Shown here piece by piece: positions 16,799 to 24,976 of a stretch of 64,000 bases of DNA. A model generated the notes under the pieces. That model was given only the letters and a program-made list of their open reading frames with translations. It ran no database searches and was not told the origin of the DNA. Numbering within the stretch: the first letter of the stretch is position 1; each line of letters begins with the position of its first letter. Source of the stretch: an uncultured Clostridia bacterium (lineage in GTDB: Bacteria; Bacillota; Clostridia; Christensenellales; CAG-138); NCBI GenBank assembly GCA_944366945.1, contig CALVWJ010000006.1, positions 1 through 64,000 of the forward strand, given 5' to 3'. A program made the translations under genes and the position numbers.

Positions 16799-17916
16799 AC
16801 CTTTGCCAAGGCAGGATTGGAAAGCAGGAAGGGGCAAGCCTTGCAGGGATTGCGCTTGTGTCTAGCGCAGTTTTTGTGCTGGACATTGGGGAAACCTACC
16901 GCTACGGGAACGGAACCTACATTGCATTTCCAGGCGCGATTTTCCTCGCTTTTATGCTGTTTTTACTCCTCGCGGAAGCAATGCGCATTTCTGGCAAGAA
17001 GGATTTGATCGAGCTTGTAGATTACGCTGTTGGGAAATTTGCAGGAAATTTGTTTGTTGCAATCCTGTGTGCATTGCTGTTGGTAAATGCATATTGCCTG
17101 CTTTCCCGTTTTTCTACCATGGTGCATGCACTGGTCTATATGAAAACAACACCTTTTCCAGTGCTCCTTTGGATTGTTCCGGTAGTGGTGTATATTGCGT
17201 TTCGTGGTTTTGAATGCGTAGCGCGAATGGCAAAGTGCTTCGGGCTCCTACTGGGGGTGGCACTGCTTCTTGAACTTCTGATTCCGATGCGGGGATATGA
17301 GGCTTACCGCCTTTTCCCACTTCCGACAGAGCATTTTGATGCCATCGCAGCCGATGCATTTTCTGGCATGTTTGCAACTGGCCCGGCCCTGCTCGCCATT
17401 TTGTGTATGGCGCGTGGGCTGCAGGGCGTTCGAAGCGCAAAAAGCGCTGGTACGATTGGAGCGCTCATAAGTATAGCGCTTGTTGCGCTTACGCAACTTG
17501 CTATCGGGCTAACCTATACCAGCACGGAACTGAAAAGCATATTTGTTCCGCTTTACAGACTGAATTTAAAGTTAGTGCAGGAGAGCTATTTTTTCCGTTT
17601 GGATAAGCTTGCACTTTTTGCGTGGCTCATTGGAGCGATCATTGCAAGCGCATATTATCTCTATGGGGGAGCTTCTTTGTTTTGCCGCCGTTGGAGCCGC
17701 TACGATATACGCCCAGCTGTGATTGCATTAGGAGTCATACTGCTTTGCGTCCTCGCTGCGGAGCGAGCATGGCAGTATAACATGGTTCAAACGGCATTCT
17801 CTTTTGTACAACGTTACGGCTCCTGGATGTTAATTGTGCCGTTTTCAGCTATTGCGGTGATTGCGCTTATTAAAACGCATTTTATGAAAAGGAGGCACAT
17901 GAATGAAACGGTATAG
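16795..17916 (+). CDS. gerB: Spore germinant receptor subunit B (GerB permease)
   Basis: 373 residues, a polytopic protein of about ten helices from the APC-like endospore germination permease family. QEGASLAGIALVSSAVFVLD opens the first helix. Helices continue through LLVNAYCLLSRFSTMVHAL and end at about 355, with a basic tail (KTHFMKRRHMNE). GerB subunits are thought to bind the amino acid or sugar germinant. It shares four bases with gerA at its start and 14 bases with gerC at its end, a compact receptor operon. The ligand cannot be predicted from the sequence. Confidence 0.93.
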   Translation: MNLCQGRIGKQEGASLAGIALVSSAVFVLDIGETYRYGNGTYIAFPGAIFLAFMLFLLLAEAMRISGKKDLIELVDYAVGKFAGNLFVAILCALLLVNAYCLLSRFSTMVHALVYMKTTPFPVLLWIVPVVVYIAFRGFECVARMAKCFGLLLGVALLLELLIPMRGYEAYRLFPLPTEHFDAIAADAFSGMFATGPALLAILCMARGLQGVRSAKSAGTIGALISIALVALTQLAIGLTYTSTELKSIFVPLYRLNLKLVQESYFFRLDKLALFAWLIGAIIASAYYLYGGASLFCRRWSRYDIRPAVIALGVILLCVLAAERAWQYNMVQTAFSFVQRYGSWMLIVPFSAIAVIALIKTHFMKRRHMNETV

Positions 17917-19123
17917 GCTTTTGGCTTTGCTGGTAATTACGGCAACGCTTTTGCCGCTTTGCGGTGGCTGTCTTGGCCCGACTTCGCTGGACGAATATGG
18001 CTATGTGCTTACCATTGGCGTGGATCAAGGAAAACAGAAAAAGTTCAACATTTCTTTTTTGTTGCAAAAAGAAGGGGATTCCCAAGAAGCGCAAACGGGA
18101 GCGGGATCCTATATTATTGCTGCAGAAGGCGATAACCTTTTTGATGCCCTTTTGATCGCACATGTTGGAGTACCTTATGAATTAAACTTTACGCGTACCA
18201 ATTTTATTGCGTTTTCAGATCAAGTTGCATCGTCTTCTTTGATGAACGAATTCCTCAGCATATCGTTCAATGCGGTTAAAATTCGGCAGTCAGCTAAACT
18301 GGTCATTATCCAGGGGAGCTGTGTGGAATATATGGAGGGGCTTGCCTCCACAGATATTCCAAATGTTGCAAAGCGGCAATATAGCCATTTCCAGACTTAT
18401 GAGCAAGAAGGCGTTATTCCGTTGACCAATTTTACAACGTATCAAGAGGCGATACGAACCGGAAGATTTGATATTGCCATTCCCGTAGGGAGGCTCGATC
18501 GCAGCATTCCCACAGAAGATGGGAGTGAGGAAGCTAAGCAGCAAGGGGAAGAGCAGCAAACAAATGAAAAAGATACAACAGATGGAGTAAAACGTATTGG
18601 AGGACTGCGCTCATATCTTCACGGAAGCGCACTGTTTGATGGAGATCGGCTGGCAGGGCTTTTGGATGATGAGGATACGGAAATTCTGCTATTAGCATTA
18701 GGAGAATTTGAAAACGGGTCCATTCGCATAAGCGATGAAGAAGGAACGGTAACTTTTCTTCTAAAAGCAAACGGTGAACCTAAGGTGCAGATGAATCTGG
18801 GCGATACGCCGCATGCAGCGATGCAGTTGACGCTATATGCAGAAATCGAATTGGATACTGCAGGGAATGCAGAAGAACGGTGGGATAGCACCCTTAAAGC
18901 AGCGCTGGAAGAGTATATTGAAAACGAGCTAGCCCGCGTCTTTGCTGCATGCAAAGCCCTTAATTCGGATGCAATGCGCTTTGGACGCTATGCATGTATG
19001 CAGTTTTCAAGCGATGCGGCTTGGCAAGATTATGTATGGAAGCAGAAATATAAACAAATGACCGCGGAGTTCTCGGTGGCTATCCATTTGGACTACAGGG
19101 CAATTTCCGCCCATGTGGAATAG
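17903..19123 (+). CDS. gerC: Spore germinant receptor lipoprotein subunit C (GerC)
   Basis: 406 residues. A lipoprotein-type signal peptide ends PLCGGC, with the modified cysteine expected near residue 23. The CWDxRE start of many GerC proteins is replaced by CLGPTSLDEYGYV, then LTIGVDQG. The middle contains RIGGLRSYLHGSALFDGDRLAG, a GerC landmark. An acidic low-complexity insert (EDGSEEAKQQGEEQQTNEKD region) precedes it. GerC subunits sit on the outer face of the inner spore membrane with A and B. It overlaps gerB by 14 bases, and a miniprotein ORF follows 11 bases after its stop. Confidence 0.92.
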   Translation: MKRYRLLALLVITATLLPLCGGCLGPTSLDEYGYVLTIGVDQGKQKKFNISFLLQKEGDSQEAQTGAGSYIIAAEGDNLFDALLIAHVGVPYELNFTRTNFIAFSDQVASSSLMNEFLSISFNAVKIRQSAKLVIIQGSCVEYMEGLASTDIPNVAKRQYSHFQTYEQEGVIPLTNFTTYQEAIRTGRFDIAIPVGRLDRSIPTEDGSEEAKQQGEEQQTNEKDTTDGVKRIGGLRSYLHGSALFDGDRLAGLLDDEDTEILLLALGEFENGSIRISDEEGTVTFLLKANGEPKVQMNLGDTPHAAMQLTLYAEIELDTAGNAEERWDSTLKAALEEYIENELARVFAACKALNSDAMRFGRYACMQFSSDAAWQDYVWKQKYKQMTAEFSVAIHLDYRAISAHVE

Positions 19124-19134
19124 GAAGTGAAACT

Positions 19135-19290
19135 ATGGTAGTAATTATTATATTAAGTATAGCAGGGATAGCTTATTGCGCAATCTATCTTGCATACTGT
19201 ATCAAAAGAGCACAACTGAAAGAGGCAGCTGGAGCAGCACTGCTTTGCCTGCTTGCCTCAGCCGCACTCGCGTTTTGCATGCTAAAATAG
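19135..19290 (+). CDS. Two-helix miniprotein, candidate germinant receptor D subunit
   Basis: 51 residues starting at ATG 19135, with GGAAGTGA six bases upstream, 11 bases after gerC. Two hydrophobic helices (VVIIILSIAGIAYCAIYLAY and about AAGAALLCLLASAALAFCML) flank a short charged turn (CIKRAQLKE). Published work on Bacillus describes D subunits, small two-helix proteins encoded in or next to germinant receptor operons that modulate receptor function. The placement and topology here fit, although this protein is shorter than the roughly 75 residues described. Assignment is by context and shape, not by sequence match. Confidence 0.65.
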   Translation: MVVIIILSIAGIAYCAIYLAYCIKRAQLKEAAGAALLCLLASAALAFCMLK

Positions 19291-19293
19291 ACG

Positions 19294-19518
19294 TTAGTTT
19301 TTTTTAGGGGAAATGAGCGCGGCCAAGCGGCGCTGCGCTTTTTCCCGACGTTGTGCAGTGCGCACAGTATCTAGCGCATATTTGCCCTCCGAAACGGCAA
19401 CGAGCACATCGCCTTCCGCTGCTCCGCAAGGTAAAGCCGCACGCGGCAGAAAAACGATTTTATCACCATCTTCACAAACGGCGAAATTACCTTCAAAGCG
19501 ATCAATGATAATTGGCAT
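19294..19518 (-). CDS. DUF3006 family protein
   Basis: 74 residues. The opening MPIIIDRFEGNFAVCEDGDKI is the DUF3006 signature, continuing with a small beta-barrel-like core (FLPRAALPCGAAEGDVL). A basic C-terminal helix (TAQRREKAQRRLAALISPKKN) ends the protein. Members often accompany secreted nucleases or MBL hydrolases; no such partner is adjacent here. Cytosolic, function unknown. Its stop lies three bases from the stop of the convergent miniprotein gene. Confidence 0.8.
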   Translation of the reverse strand: MPIIIDRFEGNFAVCEDGDKIVFLPRAALPCGAAEGDVLVAVSEGKYALDTVRTAQRREKAQRRLAALISPKKN

Positions 19519-19722
19519 TATATCTACCTACCGGGTTTTTGATCTAAGAATAGCACGTATTTAAGACTATCACAACAATAACTCTATTATGTTAGGTGTT
19601 GTTTCTGTATAAGAAAAACGGTGTTCCCTAAGCGTTGATGATATGTTACAATAAACCCAATGGTGTAACAGCACAACAAACAGTTGCGTTGCCTATCGCA
19701 GCGCTTAGGAGGAGGCCGGAAT

Positions 19723-19983
19723 ATGCATCGCTCATATGGGGAACAGGCGGTTACAGCAGAATTGCTTGAAGAACTGAAACGAAAAGCCATGCTCATGGAG
19801 GATGAACTTGCTATTGAGGGTGGCCGCCAATTTGAACAGACCGGACGGTTGAATGATCCAGGCCTTTGTGAAATGAGCATTGAATATGAAAACCTCCGCA
19901 TGGATATTGAAGTGATGGAACGGATGCTGGCACAAGTTGAAGAGATTAAGGATGAAAAGAGAAGCCAGGATAACATAGATTAA
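19723..19983 (+). CDS. Small helical protein of unknown function, 86 residues
   Basis: Starts at ATG 19723 behind a very strong AGGAGGAGG site. The sequence is almost entirely helical and charged. It has two amphipathic segments (ELLEELKRKAMLMEDELAI and CEMSIEYENLRMDIEVMERMLAQVEEI) that could form an antiparallel coiled coil, joined by GGRQFEQTGRLNDPG. No Cys pair, signal or membrane segment. I do not recognise a named family. It is followed by cdaA after about 100 bases and may be transcribed separately. Confidence 0.75.
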   Translation: MHRSYGEQAVTAELLEELKRKAMLMEDELAIEGGRQFEQTGRLNDPGLCEMSIEYENLRMDIEVMERMLAQVEEIKDEKRSQDNID

Positions 19984-20080
19984 AAATCAGTAAACAGTGC
20001 AAGCATGTGTTTCTTTTGCACGGATAAATATTGTATAATAAATTTGGTGCCTATAAACCCGAAAGGAGAGAGAAAGCGCT

Positions 20081-20923
20081 TTGCCTTTTGATGTGCTAAA
20101 AGCGATTACGAGCGGTTTTGCACAAGTCCGCATTGAGGATATTATCGATATCGTCATTATCGCCTTTTTTTTGTATAAGTTAATTATGCTTACAAGGGAA
20201 ACGCGGGCGTTTCAACTGCTCAAAGGAATCGCCTTCCTTTTTGTTGCTGCCATAGTAAGCGATGTGCTGCAATTGCAAACGCTCAGCTGGGTGCTCAATG
20301 CCGTATTAGCATCAGGAATTGTTGTACTCGTGGTATTGTTTCAGCCCGAACTACGGAGGGCGTTGGAGCATATTGGACGCGGGAAAATTTTTAATAATGG
20401 TTTAATCCAGGGGTTTAAACCCGAGGAGAATGAGATTGTCGGGGAAATGCAGCTGGCGATCATGAACCTTGCCAAGCGCCGTGTGGGTGCATTGATTGTG
20501 ATTGAGCAACGCACAGGGCTTGGCGATATTATTGCAACGGGGACGCGCATTGACGGCGTGATCTCTGCCCCATTGATTGAGAATATTTTTGAACCGAATA
20601 CTCCCCTTCATGATGGGGCGGTTATTATCCGCGATGGAGTAATTACAGCTGCGGCCTGCTTTCTACCACTTGCAGAAGATATTGCGGTTGCCCGTGAGCT
20701 TGGTACACGCCATCGCGCAGCGCTGGGCGTCTCTTCCATTTCTGACAGCGTCACAATCGTGGTTTCAGAGGAAACGGGAGTGATCTCATTCGCGCGCGAG
20801 GGGAAGCTTGTGCGCTATATTGACCAAAAAGCGCTCCATGATCTGCTTGAATCCATCTTTGTCGGGAAAGAGGCTTCCGGTACGTTGAATATTTTCAAAC
20901 GGAGGGCGAAGCATGAAAAATAA
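20081..20923 (+). CDS. cdaA: Diadenylate cyclase CdaA
   Basis: 280 residues with a TTG start at 20081, supported by AAAGGAGAG ten bases upstream. Three N-terminal membrane helices (20-40, 45-62, 68-88) precede the DAC domain. That domain carries both catalytic motifs, DGA at 178-180 (TPLHDGAVII) and RHR at 210-212 (GTRHRAALG). The enzyme makes cyclic di-AMP from two ATP and controls potassium and osmolyte balance and wall homeostasis. CdaR is encoded next with an 11-base overlap. In many Firmicutes glmM is third in this operon; here it lies about 34 kb away. Confidence 0.96.
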   Translation: MPFDVLKAITSGFAQVRIEDIIDIVIIAFFLYKLIMLTRETRAFQLLKGIAFLFVAAIVSDVLQLQTLSWVLNAVLASGIVVLVVLFQPELRRALEHIGRGKIFNNGLIQGFKPEENEIVGEMQLAIMNLAKRRVGALIVIEQRTGLGDIIATGTRIDGVISAPLIENIFEPNTPLHDGAVIIRDGVITAAACFLPLAEDIAVARELGTRHRAALGVSSISDSVTIVVSEETGVISFAREGKLVRYIDQKALHDLLESIFVGKEASGTLNIFKRRAKHEK

Positions 20924-22214
20924 TAATGCGGAAAAAAACCGCTTTTGGGAAGCGCTCCGGGGGCGGCTTAAAACCTTTTTTACCAAGAACCTTGCAATCA
21001 AGATCCTTTCGCTTGTGTTTGCCATGCTTCTTTGGGGCTATGTGCTGATGACGCAGAATCCCCAGCGTGAAAAAACGATTTCAAATGTAAAAGTAAGCAT
21101 TGAAGGAGAGGCAGACTTAACAACGCGCAAACTCACTATTCGTGGAGATCGCTCAGCGCTTCTTGATGATATATCCGTGCGCGTAAAAACGCAGTTGACA
21201 TCGTATGCGGATTTGTCTGCAGATGATATTACTGCCTCGATCAACCTCAGTGAAATCAGCTCAAAAGGTACCCATACGCTTAAAATCAACGTAAGATCTT
21301 CTACTGGGCAAGTTGTGAGTTACTCTCCAAGCCAAATCGAAGTTGAAATCGATACGCTCATAACGCATACTGTACCCGTTGAGATACGCAAGGAAGGGGA
21401 ACTTCCAGATGGATATTGGGCAGGGGATGTGCAGCTTGGAAGTTCGGTGATTACGCTCGAGGGCGCAGCCACCGACCTCATGCAGATTGCAAAAGCGGTC
21501 GGCACCATCGATTTAACCGACCGCACGGAAAGTGTGAACCAATCCATGGTGCTGACGCTGTGCGATGAAGATGGAAACGAGATTGATTCGTCCATCCTTT
21601 TTGGGGGATTGCCAACCATTGTTGCAAAGCTTGAGATTCTGCCGAGCAAACTCGTGCCTATTGATGTGGATGCTGCAATCATCGGTCGAGATGCGCTGCC
21701 GGAGAATTTTGAAATTGTGAGCGACGGTACGTCGCTGGAAAACAACCTGGTGCGCATTGTGGGCGACGCGGAATCCATTGAGAAGGTTACATCGCTTTCC
21801 CTGGAAACGCTGGATGTAACGGGACTTACGGAAAGCGTCCAACAGGAGCTCGCGATTCTTGTGCCGGAAGGTGTCCGCATCGTAGGGGATTCTACTGTAA
21901 ACGTGCAAGTCACGATTCGGGAAAAAACAGGGACCCTTTCCTTCGAAGAACTTCCCATTGAAATTGTGGGACTTGCGCGGGGGCAGGAAGCATCGCTTAA
22001 TGAGGAACTGGCAGAATTGACGTTTACTGGCCGCGTCAGCCAGCTTGCTGGGATTACGCGCGGAGATGTTACGGTTTATGCGGATGTAACTGGACTTACA
22101 GCGGGCACGCACGCAGTGAAGCTTGCCGTGCAGATGAATGGAGAAGACCTCCCATCCGACCTGCAGTGTACATTTACTTCCGCCGATACCGTGCAGGTTA
22201 CAATTAAAGAATAA
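20913..22214 (+). CDS. cdaR: YbbR-domain protein CdaR, regulator of CdaA
   Basis: 433 residues. One N-terminal membrane anchor (about 28-47, NLAIKILSLVFAMLLWGYVL) is followed by an extracytoplasmic part with four YbbR repeats. Their recurring features are V-P-V/I strands such as HTVPVEIRKEGELPDGYW, LVPIDVDAAIIGRD and LSFEELPIEIVGLARG. CdaR binds CdaA at the membrane and tunes its cyclase activity. The 11-base overlap with cdaA indicates coupled synthesis. Confidence 0.93.
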   Translation: MKNNNAEKNRFWEALRGRLKTFFTKNLAIKILSLVFAMLLWGYVLMTQNPQREKTISNVKVSIEGEADLTTRKLTIRGDRSALLDDISVRVKTQLTSYADLSADDITASINLSEISSKGTHTLKINVRSSTGQVVSYSPSQIEVEIDTLITHTVPVEIRKEGELPDGYWAGDVQLGSSVITLEGAATDLMQIAKAVGTIDLTDRTESVNQSMVLTLCDEDGNEIDSSILFGGLPTIVAKLEILPSKLVPIDVDAAIIGRDALPENFEIVSDGTSLENNLVRIVGDAESIEKVTSLSLETLDVTGLTESVQQELAILVPEGVRIVGDSTVNVQVTIREKTGTLSFEELPIEIVGLARGQEASLNEELAELTFTGRVSQLAGITRGDVTVYADVTGLTAGTHAVKLAVQMNGEDLPSDLQCTFTSADTVQVTIKE

Positions 22215-22223
22215 GGACAACGC

Positions 22224-23834
22224 ATGGCTCTGACCCTATTCGATTTAAAATTACCGCTTCATGCGGAGGAGTCCTCGCTCAAAAGAATTGCGGCGAGGGC
22301 TCTTGCTATGCCGGAAAATGCCATACAGGATATGCGCATCAACCGTATTTCCCTTGATGCGCGCAGGAAGGATGACATTTCGTTTCGCTATACGGTGACG
22401 GTAACGCTTTCTCCAAAAGATGAAACATATGCGCTTCGCCACGCGAACGGACATGTATCCCGTGCCGCCGAAACACCTTCCAGGGTGCCTGTCTATGGAG
22501 AACGCCCACTCACTGCGCCGATTGTTGTTGCTGGCATGGGGCCGGCTGGACTCTTCGCAGCATATCTGCTTGCACAAAATGGCTACAAGCCTGTTGTGCT
22601 AGAGCGCGGAAAGGCGGTTGAGGCCAGGCAGGAGGATGTAGCCCGGTTCTGGAAGACTGGCGTTCTGGATGTGTCAAGCAATGCTGTATTTGGAGAAGGG
22701 GGTGCTGGTGCGTTTTCCGATGGTAAGCTGACCACGCGCATCAAGGATCCCCGCGCGGCGGATGTGCTTGCGCTCCTTGCAGAACATGGCGCGCCGGATG
22801 AGATCATACACATGGCGAAGCCGCATATTGGTACGGACAAGCTCGTGCAGGTCGTAAGGAATATGCGCCTCGCAATTCTTCGCATGGGTGGTACGGTGCG
22901 CTTTGGCACCCGCGTATGTGGCTTGGAGCGGCAAGGGGATGCTTTGCAGGCAATTTATGTAGAAAAAAGCACCGAGGGACGAGAACGAATACCCTGTGCG
23001 GCATGCATCCTCGCTACGGGGCACGGCGCTTCCGATGTTTACCGTATGCTGGCGGAAGAAGGTATCGCGCTTCAAGCAAAACCTTTTGCGGCTGGCGTGC
23101 GTATCGAACACCCGCGGGAGCTGATCGACAGAAGTCAATTCGGTACATTTGCAGGGCATCCACGCCTGGGGGCGGCTGAGTACCACCTCGCGGATCAAAG
23201 CGGAGGGCGCGGGGTTTATACGTTTTGCATGTGCCCGGGCGGATATGTGGTGGCCTGTGCTTCCGAACAGGGCGGCGTTGTTACCAACGGGATGAGCCAT
23301 TATGCGCGGGATGCCGAAAACTCCAATGCGGCGATTGTTGTGCAGGTGGATGCGCGCGATTATGGCGCAGATGATCCGCTCGCAGGGCTTAGGTTCCGCG
23401 AAAAGCTGGAACAGGATGCGTTTCGCCTGGGCGGCGGCGGATTTGTGGCACCCGCTGCGCAGGTAGCGGACCTGCTTGCTGGCCGTGCATCAAACGGATT
23501 TGGTAGCGTACGGCCGACGTATGCCCCTGGCGTGCGCGCGTGCGATGTGGGGGAATGCCTGCCCGGTTTTATTGCGGCTGGCGTACGGGACGGCATCCGC
23601 GCTTTTAGTCGTAGATTGCAGGGGTTTGACCTGCCGGAAGCGGTAATCACTGCGGTTGAAAGCAGAACAAGCGCCCCGGTGCGCGTCCTGCGGGATAAAA
23701 ATGGGGAAGCGGAAGGCATGCTTGGGCTTTACCCTACGGGTGAGGGCGCAGGCTATGCGGGGGGTATCGTCAGCGCGGCGGTTGATGGCATGCGCGCAGC
23801 CGAACGCATTATGGCGCGCTTTGCGCGGCCGTGA
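22224..23834 (+). CDS. FAD-dependent dehydrogenase (COG2509 family)
   Basis: 536 residues. About 95 N-terminal residues form a ferredoxin-like cap (DARRKDDISFRYTVTVTL) before the dinucleotide fold VVAGMGPAGLFAA at 101-113. Family landmarks are SSNAVFGEGGAGAFSDGKLT, a motif characteristic of COG2509, then CMCPGGYVV and GYAGGIVSAAVDG near the end. No signal or membrane segment. The substrate of this widespread family is not established. It starts nine bases after cdaR, a common clostridial order, so it may be part of the cda transcript. Confidence 0.92.
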   Translation: MALTLFDLKLPLHAEESSLKRIAARALAMPENAIQDMRINRISLDARRKDDISFRYTVTVTLSPKDETYALRHANGHVSRAAETPSRVPVYGERPLTAPIVVAGMGPAGLFAAYLLAQNGYKPVVLERGKAVEARQEDVARFWKTGVLDVSSNAVFGEGGAGAFSDGKLTTRIKDPRAADVLALLAEHGAPDEIIHMAKPHIGTDKLVQVVRNMRLAILRMGGTVRFGTRVCGLERQGDALQAIYVEKSTEGRERIPCAACILATGHGASDVYRMLAEEGIALQAKPFAAGVRIEHPRELIDRSQFGTFAGHPRLGAAEYHLADQSGGRGVYTFCMCPGGYVVACASEQGGVVTNGMSHYARDAENSNAAIVVQVDARDYGADDPLAGLRFREKLEQDAFRLGGGGFVAPAAQVADLLAGRASNGFGSVRPTYAPGVRACDVGECLPGFIAAGVRDGIRAFSRRLQGFDLPEAVITAVESRTSAPVRVLRDKNGEAEGMLGLYPTGEGAGYAGGIVSAAVDGMRAAERIMARFARP

Positions 23835-23889
23835 TTGCGCAAAAAAGCAGGCGATTGCGGCAATTTTGCAAGAAATCGGCTTTTTGTGG

Positions 23890-23895
23890 TACACT
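23890..23895 (+). promoter_or_regulatory. Extended -10 promoter before the lipoprotein gene
   Basis: TGGTACACT gives a TGn-extended -10 (TACACT) about 35 bases before the ATG at 23930. Confidence 0.45.
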
Positions 23896-23929
23896 ATATA
23901 GAAAATACTGGAAAGGGATTTTCATTTTT

Positions 23930-24922
23930 ATGGATGTAAAGCGTGGAAAACGCTTGCTTTTCATTCTACTTGCGGTAGCCTGCCTCGTGTTTTCGAGCGC
24001 ATGCGGAGAGGAGCCGCCGCAGGAACATGTTGATTTAAGCGACCCGGTTGGCGGGGACGGTATCTATACGACTGCGGAGCTTTTGAACTTCATTGAGCGT
24101 GGGGAATCCAACACGGCTACGCTTGGTGCTGCAATTGACCTTGGAAGCGAGATCCTAAGGATTACAAAGGAACGCGGCCCCATTACGATTGTGGGAAACG
24201 GGTTTAGCATTACTGGCAATGCGGATTGCCTTATCCGCTTAGAGGATGGCGCTTCATTGCGCTTGGAAGAGATCAGCCTCAATGCAGGGCGCAATGGCCT
24301 TGGATGCTTGGGTGATGCAACGCTTGGCGGGAATGCGGAGATCAGCAGCGTTGCGCACTGTATCGTGTGCGTAGGGGATCTTTCCGTGCTGGAAAACAGT
24401 GCATTTCAGCTTGCAAGCAATGTGGGCTCCGGGATCAAGGCAAAAGGGCTTGAACTCCTCCCGGGCAGCGCAGTAATCGCAGAGGGTGCACTCGGCGGGA
24501 TCAGCATCGCGCAGGACGACTTAATTCTGTGCGAAGGAGCTTCGTTAAGCGCGATAACTGAGGAGAACTATAACGCTTTAAAGTGCGAAGGAACGCTCGT
24601 GTTGCGCGAAGGCGCGCTGTTGCGCGTGACAAATAATGGTGAATACCATGGGGCAGAAATCCATGACCTTTCCGTGGAAGGCGTTGCATCCGTTGAAGCA
24701 ACTGGCGGAAGCAAAGGGGTAGGGATGTTCCTTTTTGAACAGGAAGAAGATGTGTATCTGGTGGGAAGTTGTACGCCAGAGCTGCGCTTTGAGGTAGGCA
24801 ACGGGAGCGTGACCTTCGTGGAAAGCGCGGATGATATCCCAAATCCAGAGCTGGAGGAGGGTGCTGAAGCGGAGGAGACGGAAGGGCAAGAAGGCGGGGA
24901 AGCGGAAACAGAAGGTTCATAA
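23930..24922 (+). CDS. Probable lipoprotein with beta-helix-like repeats
   Basis: 330 residues from ATG 23930 (GGAAAGGG upstream); an earlier in-frame ATG at 23831 would overlap the promoter. A signal peptide ends VFSSAC, a plausible but imperfect lipobox with the cysteine at about 25. Residues 45-290 are short beta repeats (for example ITIVGNGFSITGNADCLIRL, LGGNAEISSVAHCIVCVGD, LLPGSAVIAEGALGGISIA) like a right-handed beta-helix of the pectate lyase-like type. The final 40 residues are acidic low complexity (Glu/Gly). Probably surface anchored; no catalytic motif is evident. Precedes a membrane-anchored propeller protein. Confidence 0.75.
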   Translation: MDVKRGKRLLFILLAVACLVFSSACGEEPPQEHVDLSDPVGGDGIYTTAELLNFIERGESNTATLGAAIDLGSEILRITKERGPITIVGNGFSITGNADCLIRLEDGASLRLEEISLNAGRNGLGCLGDATLGGNAEISSVAHCIVCVGDLSVLENSAFQLASNVGSGIKAKGLELLPGSAVIAEGALGGISIAQDDLILCEGASLSAITEENYNALKCEGTLVLREGALLRVTNNGEYHGAEIHDLSVEGVASVEATGGSKGVGMFLFEQEEDVYLVGSCTPELRFEVGNGSVTFVESADDIPNPELEEGAEAEETEGQEGGEAETEGS

Positions 24923-24945
24923 AAGGCTGGCTTCATGCCTTTTTT
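24921..24945 (+). terminator. Weak hairpin terminator after the lipoprotein gene
   Basis: AAAAGGC pairs with GCCTTTT around a nine-base loop, with T residues following. It could allow read-through into the propeller gene. Confidence 0.45.
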
Positions 24946-24976
24946 GGCACGCAAAGGTAGAACAAGGAGGAATCCT

